Of a stretch of 41,586 bases of DNA, positions 25,235-32,936 are shown piece by piece (within the stretch, counting starts at the first letter, position 1; every line of letters starts with the position of its first letter). The notes beneath the pieces were generated by a model. The model had not been told where the DNA came from. It did not search any database and was given only the letters and a program-made list of their open reading frames with translations. Source of the DNA: Candidatus Nitrosopumilus sp. (GTDB lineage Archaea; Thermoproteota; Nitrososphaeria; Nitrososphaerales; Nitrosopumilaceae); the NCBI GenBank assembly GCA_008080815.1, contig VMDM01000033.1, forward strand, positions 1-41,586, written 5' to 3'. The position numbers and the translations under genes are program-made.

Positions 25235-25298
25235 GATGCTTCATTACTCATAATCCTCATCAAAAAATCAGACGGCTTTTCCGCTCATCATCAGCATC
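25235..25298 (-). ncRNA. Candidate C/D box guide RNA (predicted target: C34 of tRNA-Met)
   Basis: Reading the minus strand: stem GATGCT (25298-25293), one G, C box ATGATGA (25291-25285), guide GCGGAAAAGCCGT, D' box CTGA (25271-25268), TTTTT, C' box TGATGA (25262-25257), guide GGATTATGAGTA (25256-25245), D-like ATGA (25244-25241), then AGCATC (25240-25235), which pairs perfectly with the first stem. Size (64 nt) and guide spacing (13 and 12 nt) fit archaeal sRNAs. The D box has A for C. The second guide complements UACUCAUAAUCC, and the fifth base before D pairs with the C of the CAU anticodon. It may be cut from the aIF5A 3' region. Confidence 0.7.
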
Positions 25299-25301
25299 AA
25301 A

Positions 25302-25712
25302 TTAACTTTTAATGCGCATGATTTTAGTTTTGTCCATTACAACCCAATATTCAACATTCTGTCCGTTTTCTAATTTTCCTTGAACTTCATCATCTACTAA
25401 TAAGACATCGATTGTTTCAAAGGTTTCTGAATCCATTACTTGGATAGTTTCACCATTGATTGAAATGATTTGACCGACTTTTTTGTTAATCAGTGGAACA
25501 TGTACTTGCATGCTTACTGGTCCAACTAGAGGTCTTTTTTGACCATCAAAAATTCCTTCACCAACAATACGTGCTTTAGCAGCACCATGTTTTCCAGGCT
25601 TCGATGTATCATATTCTACAATTCTACAAGGTTCTCCACTTGGTTGATCTGAATGTGGTAGTAAAATATAAGATCCAATCTTTAATGCACCTAAATCAGA
25701 AGGTTTGCTCAT
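25302..25712 (-). CDS. eif5A: Translation initiation factor 5A (aIF5A)
   Basis: The 136-residue product is the archaeal IF5A, which relieves ribosome stalling at peptide bonds such as polyproline. The hypusination loop reads SKPGKHGAAKAR, with Lys41 the modified residue. An SH3-like N-domain is followed by a C-terminal OB-fold. It starts at an ATG at 25712, 21 bp after the unknown gene at 25734. With dph6 next door, two enzymes or factors involving unique lysine or histidine modifications in translation are side by side; deoxyhypusine synthase is not in the window. Confidence 0.95.
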   Translation of the reverse strand: MSKPSDLGALKIGSYILLPHSDQPSGEPCRIVEYDTSKPGKHGAAKARIVGEGIFDGQKRPLVGPVSMQVHVPLINKKVGQIISINGETIQVMDSETFETIDVLLVDDEVQGKLENGQNVEYWVVMDKTKIMRIKS

Positions 25713-25733
25713 GGAAAAACAGATTTTGCTCGA

Positions 25734-26357
25734 TTATTTAACTTTTGATTTTAGATTTTCCAGTATTGATAAACTAAGAAAATTTGTCAATGTGAGTCCA
25801 CGTCTGTTTGCATCTTTCTTGGTTTGTTCACAGTATTTTTTTACACTTTGATGACTTTTTTCACTTGCCACTTCAATAATGACAATATTGTCCGAATAAG
25901 GAAATTTGAATTTAGGCGGGATTGTTGAAAAAGTCATCATATTTCCTAAACAAGCAGTTTCAATCTGATTTTTTTTAACAAGTAGGTTTGCAATTTCTTG
26001 AAATTCATCATAACCTTTACCATATTCCAAATAATATACAGAAAGAAAATTTCTTTCTCCTTCAACCTCGTGATTAAATAATTCATCTTCAATGTTGAAT
26101 ACAAATGAAGTATTTTCTTGGTTGAATTTTTGAAGTTCAGAATAAATTTTTTCACTATCAATGAATTTTGCTAGTAAATAGTGATTAGCCAGTTCAGGGA
26201 AAAATGATCTACTATCAGAAGAAAACGTTCCAGTTACAAAGTGTAGTTCCTCTATATTTTTGGATTTTTCCCATAGTTCTTTTAATTCAACAGATTCATG
26301 ATTATGAGAATATGGTACACAGACATACCCTGAAAAATGAAGTTGTAATTCTGACAC
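25734..26357 (-). CDS. Unknown 207-residue protein
   Basis: The start is a GTG at 26357. The product is a soluble, acidic protein with alternating predicted strands and helices, including CVPYSHNHES near residue 13 and a C-terminal helical half with KKYCEQTKKDANRRGLTL. No membrane segment or catalytic motif stands out. It is 21 bp upstream of aIF5A on the same strand and probably shares its transcript, with a TATA-like AATAAATAC on the minus strand upstream. I do not recognise the family. Its place suggests a lineage-specific partner of the translation genes but does not prove it. Confidence 0.65.
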   Translation of the reverse strand: MSELQLHFSGYVCVPYSHNHESVELKELWEKSKNIEELHFVTGTFSSDSRSFFPELANHYLLAKFIDSEKIYSELQKFNQENTSFVFNIEDELFNHEVEGERNFLSVYYLEYGKGYDEFQEIANLLVKKNQIETACLGNMMTFSTIPPKFKFPYSDNIVIIEVASEKSHQSVKKYCEQTKKDANRRGLTLTNFLSLSILENLKSKVK

Positions 26358-26494
26358 GCCTTAAACTTTTTTTTAAAGTATTTATTCATATCACTAAATT
26401 TGCTTTTCAATATAACAAAATCAGGTATTTTAAGAGAGATTTCAAAAAAAATGATTTGTGAGAGCATTTTTTATTTCTAGAGAGTTTGTAAGAG

Positions 26495-26503
26495 TTTTTT
26501 AAT
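26495..26503 (+). promoter_or_regulatory. TATA box for tRNA-Tyr
   Basis: TTTTTTAATA-like sequence is centred about 27 bp before the first tRNA base at 26527. The stretch 26358-26494 is AT-rich and carries an imperfect direct repeat around TTTGTGAGAG (26455) and TTTGTAAGAG (26485), but no gene. Confidence 0.45.
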
Positions 26504-26526
26504 AGCACATTACAATGTTTTTTTGT

Positions 26527-26652
26527 CCCAAGCTAGCTCAGCCTGGTAGAGCTTCCGGCTGTAGTTGTTGGCTAAGATAGCTGACCGAATAACAGCATAT
26601 CAGGCATACAGAAACCGGGTTGTCGAAGGTTCAATTCCTTCGCTTGGGACCA
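26527..26652 (+). tRNA. tRNA-Tyr (anticodon GTA) with a 49-nt intron and encoded CCA
   Basis: The acceptor CCCAAGC (26527-26533) pairs with GCTTGGG (26642-26648); the discriminator is A26649 and CCA follows at 26650-26652. The D arm is GCTCAGCCTGGTAGAGC. The anticodon stem TCCGG pairs with CCGGG (26615-26619), and the loop spliced is CTGTAGA with GTA at 26561-26563. The T arm is GAAGG/CCTTC. The intron (26565-26613) sits at the canonical 37/38 site. A bulge-helix-bulge is visible: CTGT (26559-26562) with ACAG (26608-26611), flanked by three-base bulges AGT and AAA. Confidence 0.95.
26565..26613 (+). other. Intron of tRNA-Tyr
   Basis: This 49-nt insertion interrupts the anticodon loop after G37. 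The bulges are cut as AG^T and AA^A by the standard archaeal splicing endonuclease rule, which leaves a normal 7-base loop. Confidence 0.85.
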
Positions 26653-26667
26653 CAACCCTAAATTTTT

Positions 26668-26979
26668 CTAGAAATCTTTTGGAATATGACCATTATCTTT
26701 GAGCCATTCAACTTGGGGTAGAGTAAATCTCCAAACAATATCTCCCTGTTCTGCATCTTTGAAATCCCAAGGAGCTAAAATTACAATATCATTATCACGA
26801 ATCCAAACTCTTCGTTTTAGTTTACCACGAATTCTTCCTCTTCTAGTAATATTATCAGTACATTTTATGAGAACATTTTCTCCACCTAGCATTTTTAGAA
26901 CTCGACCAAATAATTCCCCTTCTTCAGGCAATCTAATTTCTTTTAAGTCGCTTTCACTTTTTACTTGGCGTTTTCCCAT
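26668..26979 (-). CDS. eif1A: Translation initiation factor 1A (aIF1A)
   Basis: The 103-residue product is archaeal IF1A, an OB-fold protein that occupies the ribosomal A site during initiation. LPEEGELFGRVLKMLGGENV leads into the RNA-binding strands with RRGRIRGKLKRRVWI, and APWDF is a further family landmark. It starts with MGKRQVK at an ATG at 26979. It is convergent with the tRNA-Tyr gene (15 bp between the encoded CCA and its stop) and divergent from the cysteine-cluster gene at 27065. Confidence 0.95.
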   Translation of the reverse strand: MGKRQVKSESDLKEIRLPEEGELFGRVLKMLGGENVLIKCTDNITRRGRIRGKLKRRVWIRDNDIVILAPWDFKDAEQGDIVWRFTLPQVEWLKDNGHIPKDF

Positions 26980-27064
26980 GTTAACAAGACATCTTTTTTA
27001 CATATAACTTGTGGGTTTTAAAGAATGAGTAATAGTAATTATTACAAAAAATTTTTAGGAACAT

Positions 27065-27628
27065 ATGAAATTTGAATGTGTTGAGGATTGTTCTCAATGT
27101 TGTATTGAAAGAGAATATTTTCCCAGTAAGAAATATGGAAAGATTGGAGTTTTAGTTTTACCTGAAGAAAAACAAAAAATTGAAGATTTAGCTAAACATT
27201 TAGAAATAAAAATTAAGATAATCCCAAGAATTGGAATTTCAAAATTAATTGACAAAAAACAAATCAAAATCCTTGCTTATCAATTGATGGGAATTGAAGA
27301 TAATGGAAATACATGTCCATTTTTAGATATTGAATCAGATTTAAGATCACCACACGGTGGATTCCAATGTAAAATTTATGAAGACAGACCATTGGCTTGT
27401 AGAGCATATCCGCTGATTGAAACAGAACCAATGATTTTAGATGAAAAATGTAAATTTTGCAAAGAGTGCGGTCATGCAGATGAAAATCTTCACAAGGAGA
27501 TTGAATCATTGTTGTTGATTAAAGATAAGATGAATTCAGATTTTCCATATATTTGGAGATACGCAACAAATGTTGGAGAAAAAGAAGATAAAGATGAATT
27601 AGAGGAAGGATGGATTTTAGAAAAATGA
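27065..27628 (+). CDS. YkgJ-type cysteine-cluster protein
   Basis: The 187-residue product has the YkgJ/zinc- or iron-chelating pattern: CVEDCSQCC (residues 5-13), CPFL near 95, then CKIYEDRPLACRAYPL near 113 and a further CKFCKECGH group near 139. Members of this family are thought to bind a metal ion or an iron-sulfur cluster; no reaction is established. The N-terminal half is charged and contains a long Lys-rich segment. The gene starts at an ATG at 27065 and ends one base from the stop of the convergent alcohol dehydrogenase gene. Confidence 0.82.
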   Translation: MKFECVEDCSQCCIEREYFPSKKYGKIGVLVLPEEKQKIEDLAKHLEIKIKIIPRIGISKLIDKKQIKILAYQLMGIEDNGNTCPFLDIESDLRSPHGGFQCKIYEDRPLACRAYPLIETEPMILDEKCKFCKECGHADENLHKEIESLLLIKDKMNSDFPYIWRYATNVGEKEDKDELEEGWILEK

Positions 27629-28681
27629 TTACGGGTTAATTACTGCTCTACCAATAATTTTTCTATTTTTAAGATCATTTAATGCAGTGTTTGCATCATC
27701 AAGTGAGTATCGTTTTGAGATGACTGGATTTATGATATTTTTTCTAGCCAAATCAAGTAATTCTACCATATCATTATAATTTCCAGTATATGCTCCCTGA
27801 ATAATAATTGATTTTAATGGAATTGTAACTAAAGATAATTCGATGGAACCACCAAACAAACCTACTAAAACTAGATTTCCACGTTTTCTAATTACTGCCA
27901 AAGCAGTCTTAACAGTAGGTGGGGCATTTACAAAATCTACAATACTGTCTGCACCTTTTCCATTACAAGTTGACATAATTTTTTGAATAACATCTGCATC
28001 TTTAGAATTGAAGATAAAATCAGCTCCCATTTCTTTAGCTGTAGAAAGTTTTTGATCATCTAAATCCACACAAAGAATTTTAGCTTTTGTAATAGCCTTA
28101 GCAATTTGTACACCCATCAATCCAAGTCCACCAGCACCAATTATCAAGATGAATTCAGGGGAATTTTGATTTGCTTTTTTGATTGCAGTATAAGCAGTTA
28201 ATCCAGAACATGCCAAAGATGTTGCAGAGTCAGGATTGACACCATCAAGTTTTGCTAAATATTTGTAACTTGGAATTAAAGAGTAATCGGAATAACCCCC
28301 ATCTTGAAAAACGCCCATTGATTTAGGAGAATCACATAGATTTTCATTGCCTACTTTACAAGCTGGACATTCACCACATCCAATCCAAGGAAAAACTAAA
28401 ACCTCATCATTTTTTGAAATTCCATTTACAGAGTCACCAATTTCTTCAACAATTCCTACAATTTCATGTCCAGGAGTAACAGGATATTTTACTCCTCTAT
28501 CAGTTACTTTCATGAATTGTCCATCACCTAAATCATATCCACCTTCCCATAGGTGTAAATCACTATGACAAACACCCACAGATTTTACTTTAACGAGAAC
28601 TTGATCCCCTTGAGGTTTTGGAGTATCTGTTTCAGAAACTGCTAGAGGTTCATTTGGACCTGTTATCCTAGCAGATTTCAT
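27629..28681 (-). CDS. Zinc-dependent alcohol dehydrogenase (medium-chain family)
   Basis: The 350-residue product oxidises alcohols or reduces aldehydes with NAD(P). Catalytic zinc ligands are Cys38 in GVCHSD and the His-Glu pair in TPGHEIVG, with the second Cys in ACSGLTAY. The structural zinc site CGECPACKVGNENLC has four cysteines. The cofactor motif GAGGLGLMG is near residue 178, with Asp after the next strand (VDLDDQK) suggesting NAD. The physiological substrate is unknown. The gene is transcribed alone, convergent with the YkgJ-type gene and divergent from scpA. Confidence 0.9.
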   Translation of the reverse strand: MKSARITGPNEPLAVSETDTPKPQGDQVLVKVKSVGVCHSDLHLWEGGYDLGDGQFMKVTDRGVKYPVTPGHEIVGIVEEIGDSVNGISKNDEVLVFPWIGCGECPACKVGNENLCDSPKSMGVFQDGGYSDYSLIPSYKYLAKLDGVNPDSATSLACSGLTAYTAIKKANQNSPEFILIIGAGGLGLMGVQIAKAITKAKILCVDLDDQKLSTAKEMGADFIFNSKDADVIQKIMSTCNGKGADSIVDFVNAPPTVKTALAVIRKRGNLVLVGLFGGSIELSLVTIPLKSIIIQGAYTGNYNDMVELLDLARKNIINPVISKRYSLDDANTALNDLKNRKIIGRAVINP

Positions 28682-28776
28682 AAATTGGGATTCGTAGTGA
28701 ACAATATAAGAGTTGACTGGTTATGATAAAAAAATAGAGCCCCTTAGATATTATTGAATAAAAAAAAATATTTTTC

Positions 28777-29451
28777 GTGAGTGAAACCGAGATCCCAAAT
28801 AGCATTTCTCAAGAGCCAGTCAATATTTTATTCAGCCCATTATCAGCTGCAAAAAAAGATGTGTGGGATATTGACTTAATTCAAATTTTAAATTTATTAA
28901 TAAAAATTTTAGAAAGAACTGGAAAAAAGGATCTCAAAGTTGCTGGAATGGCAGCATTATCATCATCATTAATTTATCGAATGAAAGTGGAAAGTATTTT
29001 TGCACTACAAAAAGCAGCTATGGAAAAAAAACCCATGAGACAAAGAACAGATGTAGATATTCAGTTAATAGATATTCCATATAGACATGAATCAACATAC
29101 CCTGTTACTTTAGACGACTTGTTAGGTATGCTACAAAATCTAATTGGTGCAATTGCGAATCCACAATCTAGACGAGGAGGTAAAGCAGAAATTGAACCTA
29201 TTGAACCTCCAAATTTTCAGGAGTATTTCATTTCATTAGAAAACATAATTGGAAAATATGAAGATTTGATTATGAAAAAAATTTTTGCAAAAGGTTTTGG
29301 TTTCTTACAAGAGATAATCGCAGATTTAGATTCTGTAGATTCGATTCGTTGTTTCTTTGCAATATTATTTTTAGCAAGAGATCAGAAAGTAGACTTGGAG
29401 CAAATTGATGAAGATATCAAAATTTCCATAATCAATGATGAGCACCAATAA
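28777..29451 (+). CDS. scpA: Segregation and condensation protein A
   Basis: The 224-residue product is the kleisin ScpA, which bridges the heads of the SMC dimer in chromosome condensation. FSPLSAAKKDVWDIDLIQIL is the N-terminal kleisin helix region, followed by a family-typical SSSLIYRMKVES helix and a C-terminal winged-helix part with FFAILFLARDQKVDLEQ. The start is a GTG at 28777. scpB begins 6 bp after its stop, the usual pairing. SMC itself is not in the window. Confidence 0.9.
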   Translation: MSETEIPNSISQEPVNILFSPLSAAKKDVWDIDLIQILNLLIKILERTGKKDLKVAGMAALSSSLIYRMKVESIFALQKAAMEKKPMRQRTDVDIQLIDIPYRHESTYPVTLDDLLGMLQNLIGAIANPQSRRGGKAEIEPIEPPNFQEYFISLENIIGKYEDLIMKKIFAKGFGFLQEIIADLDSVDSIRCFFAILFLARDQKVDLEQIDEDIKISIINDEHQ

Positions 29452-29457
29452 TGATTA

Positions 29458-30036
29458 ATGATGAGTAAAATTGAAAATCTAGATGATGCAATTGCTAAAA
29501 TCGAGGCAGCGTTATACTCTGCTGGAAGACCTCTCAGACTAGAAGACATCATAACGGCTTCAGGCACAGGTTCACGTACTAAAACAATAGAATTACTTGA
29601 AGGCATAATGAAAAAAACTAAATCAGCATTCAAAGCTCTAGAGATAATTTTACTTCCGGACGGATCATATGTGATGCAATTAAAGCCAGAATATAGTGCA
29701 ACTGTTAAAAGATATGCAGCAAAACCTGTTTTAGCAAATGCAACTCTTAAGACATTATCATACATTGCATATATGCAACCTATTTCATCTAAGCAATTAG
29801 TAGAAACACGAGGCTCTGGAGTGTATGCACATTTGAAGGAACTTCGTCAGTTAGACTACATAACGTATCAAAATGTAGGTAGATTGAAAATTTTTTCAAC
29901 AACTGAAAAATTTCAAAAATATTTTGGAATTCAAGGAGACGTAGAAGATCTTAAACAAAGACTATTTTCAAAGGTCAGAAAAGTAGCATTGCCTGTCACT
30001 AAACAAATTTCAAATGATGATAATGAAGGTCAATAA
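29458..30036 (+). CDS. scpB: Segregation and condensation protein B
   Basis: The 192-residue product is ScpB, made of two winged-helix domains that bind the middle of ScpA. IAKIEAALYSAGRPLRLEDI and LANATLKTLSYIAYMQPISSKQL mark the first helices of the two domains, and LKELRQLDYI the recognition region. ATGs at 29458 and 29461 are adjacent and both possible. It follows scpA by 6 bp, so they form one operon, with the S8e gene 50 bp further on. Confidence 0.92.
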   Translation: MMSKIENLDDAIAKIEAALYSAGRPLRLEDIITASGTGSRTKTIELLEGIMKKTKSAFKALEIILLPDGSYVMQLKPEYSATVKRYAAKPVLANATLKTLSYIAYMQPISSKQLVETRGSGVYAHLKELRQLDYITYQNVGRLKIFSTTEKFQKYFGIQGDVEDLKQRLFSKVRKVALPVTKQISNDDNEGQ

Positions 30037-30086
30037 GGCTAATTTTTTGCGTTTTGTATAAATTAGAGTGATCAATTTAGAAATTT

Positions 30087-30470
30087 GTGAGAAAATCAGT
30101 AGAAAATTTAGCAACAAGTAAAATTACTGGTGGACGTAGACACCCATTAAGAATTAGAAGAAAATATGAAACAGACAGATATCCAAATGAAGCTGTCTCC
30201 GGTCCTCAAGAAACAGTCACTAGAAGAGTTAGAGGCAATAATAAAAAATCAGCAGTTAAAGCAATTGATTTTGTAAATCTATCAATTGGTGATTCAAAAG
30301 TTAAGAAAGTCAAAATTGTAAAGGTTCTAGATAATTCAACAAACAATGATTACAAAAGAAGAGGCATTATTACCAAAGGTGCAATTTTAGAAACATCAGA
30401 TGGTAAGTGTAAAGTAGTTTCAAAGCCAGGTCAAACTGGAATTGTCAATGCTGTTTTGATTAAAGAGTAA
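30087..30470 (+). CDS. rps8e: Ribosomal protein S8e
   Basis: The 127-residue product is the archaeal/eukaryotic small-subunit protein S8e. KITGGRRHPLRIRRKYETDR near the N-terminus and RRGIITKGAILETSDGKCKVVSKPGQ-type C-terminal segment are diagnostic. The start is a GTG at 30087. It is followed by SRP19 after 1 bp, so the two are co-transcribed. Confidence 0.95.
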   Translation: MRKSVENLATSKITGGRRHPLRIRRKYETDRYPNEAVSGPQETVTRRVRGNNKKSAVKAIDFVNLSIGDSKVKKVKIVKVLDNSTNNDYKRRGIITKGAILETSDGKCKVVSKPGQTGIVNAVLIKE

Positions 30471-30471
30471 A

Positions 30472-30771
30472 ATGAAAGATTACGAACATGTCGTAATCTG
30501 GTTGGATTATTTTAATAAAAATTTAAAAAAATCTAAAGGAAGACGAGTACCTTTGGAAAAATCAGTATTTGACCCATCATTAAAAGAAGTGATGGATGCA
30601 ACTAAAGAAGCTGGATTTGAAATAACAGATTCAGATGAAAAGGTGAGATTTCCAAAAAGACCCTTTGTTCGTTCAGGATACGTAGTGGTTCCAAAAGGTA
30701 TGTCGAAATCAAAAATACTATACAAGATTTCTGAAAAATTAGTATCAAAAAGGGCGAAACATTCCAAGTAA
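30472..30771 (+). CDS. srp19: Signal recognition particle protein SRP19
   Basis: The 99-residue product binds helices 6 and 8 of the 7S RNA and promotes SRP54 binding. VVIWLDYFNKNLKKSKGRRV and the basic end KLVSKRAKHSK match the archaeal family. It lies 1 bp after S8e and before Gar1. SRP54 is encoded 6 kb away on the other strand. Confidence 0.93.
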   Translation: MKDYEHVVIWLDYFNKNLKKSKGRRVPLEKSVFDPSLKEVMDATKEAGFEITDSDEKVRFPKRPFVRSGYVVVPKGMSKSKILYKISEKLVSKRAKHSK

Positions 30772-30849
30772 TACGAAATATAGCTTCTAGCTAAAGTAAA
30801 GTTGACAGAAGTACATGATAACAATATCACATTATTTGTTTTAATTGCA

Positions 30850-30855
30850 GGAGGT
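30850..30855 (+). promoter_or_regulatory. Shine-Dalgarno site deciding the gar1 start
   Basis: GGAGGT lies 10 bases before the ATG at 30866. It is the clearest ribosome binding site in the window and argues for that ATG over the upstream in-frame TTG at 30845, which the site overlaps. Confidence 0.7.
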
Positions 30856-30865
30856 AGGCGAAATA

Positions 30866-31114
30866 ATGCACCTAGCCGGTAGTGGCAGGGTAATAGTTCA
30901 ACTATCAACAAAATTGATGGAGGGACAGATACTCTGTGATGAAAAAGGTACTAGAGTTGCAAAAGTAATGGAACTAATAGGTCCAGTAAATAGACCGTTT
31001 GCATCAGCAGCACCGCTGACAAATAGTATCAAAAAATACATTGGCAAAAGTGTTTTCGCATCAGAATATTCTCCTGACAATTTAAAGAAAAAATTTAGGA
31101 GACAAAGAAGATGA
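30866..31114 (+). CDS. gar1: H/ACA ribonucleoprotein protein Gar1
   Basis: The 82-residue product is Gar1, which joins Cbf5, Nop10 and L7Ae in RNA-guided pseudouridylation. The beta-barrel core contains GSGRVIVQLS and VMELIGPVNRPFA, followed by a basic end FRRQRR. I chose the ATG at 30866 because of the Shine-Dalgarno site; the frame is open to a TTG at 30845. Its stop overlaps the TFB start by ATGA, so the two are coupled, a common thaumarchaeal and archaeal pairing. Confidence 0.9.
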   Translation: MHLAGSGRVIVQLSTKLMEGQILCDEKGTRVAKVMELIGPVNRPFASAAPLTNSIKKYIGKSVFASEYSPDNLKKKFRRQRR

Positions 31115-32067
31115 ATGTTTTAGAAAACCAAAACTGTCCTGAATGTCAATCTCATGTGATGAATGATGTTCAGAATGGCGAAATAATCTGTACAGGATGT
31201 GGACTAGTAGTAGCAGATCAGATGGCAGATTATGGTCCAGAGACAATCAGTTCTAATCTCGAAGACAAAATGAAGTTAGCAAGAGCAACAGGCCAAACAA
31301 CATATTCTCAACACGATTTGGGAATATCTACTGAGATTGCAATCTCTTCAAAAGATTTCAGTGGAAAAACAATCCACTATGACGTAGCAAATCAAATGCA
31401 CAATCTCAGAAAATGGCAACAAAGAGTAAGAGTTTCTTCACCAAAAGAAAGACGACTTGCAAATGTATTATCCAAGATGGGTGATACATGCGACAGTCTA
31501 GGACTATCAAAAAATGTTTTAGAAACTGCTTCAATGATCTACAGAAATTTGGACGGACATGTTGATGTGAAGGGAAAATCAGTAGTAAGCATAACTGCAG
31601 CAACAATATACATGGCATGTAAACAATGTGATGTAGTACGATCTCTAGAGGAAATCGTTAGAGGTGTTTGTCCGCCAAAAGATGTAAAATCAAAAACAAA
31701 ACTTGCAGCAAGATACTTCAGAACCATGGTAATGGAAATGGGACAATTAACTGCCCCAGTAGTTACTATGGACAAATACATCTCGAAAATAGCAAACATG
31801 ACTCATACTGAGGTGAGAGTTGAAAGACTAGCCTTAGAAATTGCAGAGAAGACAAAAGGTAGCAGTATTGCAGACGGTAAAGCACCAAATGGAATTGCTG
31901 CAGCTTATCTGTATGTGTCATCAGTCCTATTAGGACAAAATGTACTCCAAAGAGACGTTTCCACAATTGCAGGAGTAACAGAAGTCACAATTCGAAACAG
32001 ATGTAAAGAGATTCTAACTAGTCACAAACTCAAAATCACTTTGAGACCATCTCTGGCAAAAATTTAA
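31111..32067 (+). CDS. tfb: Transcription initiation factor TFB (TFIIB)
   Basis: The 318-residue product recruits RNA polymerase to promoters with TBP. An N-terminal zinc ribbon (CPECQS near residue 9 and CTGCGLV near 28) is followed by the B-finger/linker and two cyclin-like repeats that start near residues 115 and 210. The second repeat carries a recognition helix with GVTEVTIRNRCKEI for the BRE element. The gene overlaps gar1 by four bases. Archaea of this group usually have several TFB copies; only one is in the window. Confidence 0.95.
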   Translation: MNVLENQNCPECQSHVMNDVQNGEIICTGCGLVVADQMADYGPETISSNLEDKMKLARATGQTTYSQHDLGISTEIAISSKDFSGKTIHYDVANQMHNLRKWQQRVRVSSPKERRLANVLSKMGDTCDSLGLSKNVLETASMIYRNLDGHVDVKGKSVVSITAATIYMACKQCDVVRSLEEIVRGVCPPKDVKSKTKLAARYFRTMVMEMGQLTAPVVTMDKYISKIANMTHTEVRVERLALEIAEKTKGSSIADGKAPNGIAAAYLYVSSVLLGQNVLQRDVSTIAGVTEVTIRNRCKEILTSHKLKITLRPSLAKI

Positions 32068-32100
32068 CCCCCCCCCCTCTTTTCATTTTATTTTGATGAT
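32068..32100 (+). terminator. C10 run and T-rich terminator after tfb
   Basis: Ten C residues (32068-32077) follow the TAA directly, then TCTTTTCATTTTATTTTG. The pyrimidine tract with T-runs is a likely transcription end; the unbroken C10 is striking in such AT-rich DNA. Confidence 0.5.
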
Positions 32101-32123
32101 TAGGATTAGCTAAATTCCGTCGG

Positions 32124-32134
32124 TATTATATATA
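32124..32134 (+). promoter_or_regulatory. TATA box for sufC
   Basis: TATTATATATA is centred about 25 bp before the ATG at 32154, indicating a leaderless sufC transcript. Confidence 0.55.
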
Positions 32135-32153
32135 GAAAAAAAATATTTTTTTC

Positions 32154-32924
32154 ATGGCAGTTCTCGAAATAAGGGATTTACACGTTACAAGAGAAGGTAA
32201 AGAAATTCTAAAAGGAGTCAACCTAAAAACAGGCCCAGGAGAAGTCCATGCCATCATGGGACCAAACGGTTCAGGAAAAAGTACATTAGCATACACATTA
32301 CTTGCTCATCCAAAATATGAGGTCACAAAAGGCGACATTTTACTTGATGGTGAAAGTATTTTAGAATTATCAGCAGATGAAAGAGCAAAAAAAGGTTTAT
32401 TCTTAGGTTTTCAATATCCCACTGAAGTTTCAGGAGTAGGGTTTTCTCACTTCTTAAGAACATCATACAATTCTCTTAGTAAAGCTCTTGAAGGAGATGA
32501 TAGAGAAGTATTCATCACAGTTAGAGAATTTCAAAAATATCTAAAAGATAATTTAGAGAAAGTTGGTCTTAGAGAAGAATTTTTGTCCAGATATTTGAAT
32601 GAAGGATTTTCAGGTGGAGAAAAGAAAAGATCTGAAGTATTACAAATGGCAGTATTAAAACCAAAAATTTCCATTTTAGATGAACCAGATTCAGGATTAG
32701 ATATAGATGCAGTTCAAGCAGTTGCTCAAGCAATCAGTAAAGTTTCTGGAAAAGATTCCACAGTTATAGTAATTACTCATTATGCAAGAATTTTAAAATT
32801 TCTTGATAAATTAGATTTTGTACATGTTTTTGCAAAAGGTAAGGTATTGAAAACAGGTGATGCAACACTTGCCGATAAATTAGAATCTGAAGGTTATGAT
32901 TGGGTTTTAGAACAAACAAGTTAA
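32154..32924 (+). CDS. sufC: Iron-sulfur cluster assembly ATPase SufC
   Basis: The 256-residue product is the ABC-type ATPase of the Suf system, which works with SufB and SufD. The Walker A GPNGSGKST is near residue 39, the Q-loop GFQYPTEVSG near 86 is diagnostic for SufC, the ABC signature is GFSGGEKKRSE, and Walker B is ISILDEPDSGLDID near 176. sufB and sufD are not beside it in the window. A HemQ-like gene follows after 12 bp, linking iron-sulfur and heme supply. Confidence 0.93.
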   Translation: MAVLEIRDLHVTREGKEILKGVNLKTGPGEVHAIMGPNGSGKSTLAYTLLAHPKYEVTKGDILLDGESILELSADERAKKGLFLGFQYPTEVSGVGFSHFLRTSYNSLSKALEGDDREVFITVREFQKYLKDNLEKVGLREEFLSRYLNEGFSGGEKKRSEVLQMAVLKPKISILDEPDSGLDIDAVQAVAQAISKVSGKDSTVIVITHYARILKFLDKLDFVHVFAKGKVLKTGDATLADKLESEGYDWVLEQTS

Positions 32925-32936
32925 GATATTAAAATC

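Noticed and set aside
29429-29470. Second C/D box RNA at the scpA-scpB junction
   Set aside because: Several TGATGA copies are present but there is no CTGA box and no closing stem; they arise from coding sequence and start codons.
30845-30865. TTG start for gar1 adding seven residues
   Set aside because: The GGAGGT site at 30850-30855 lies inside this stretch and serves the ATG at 30866.
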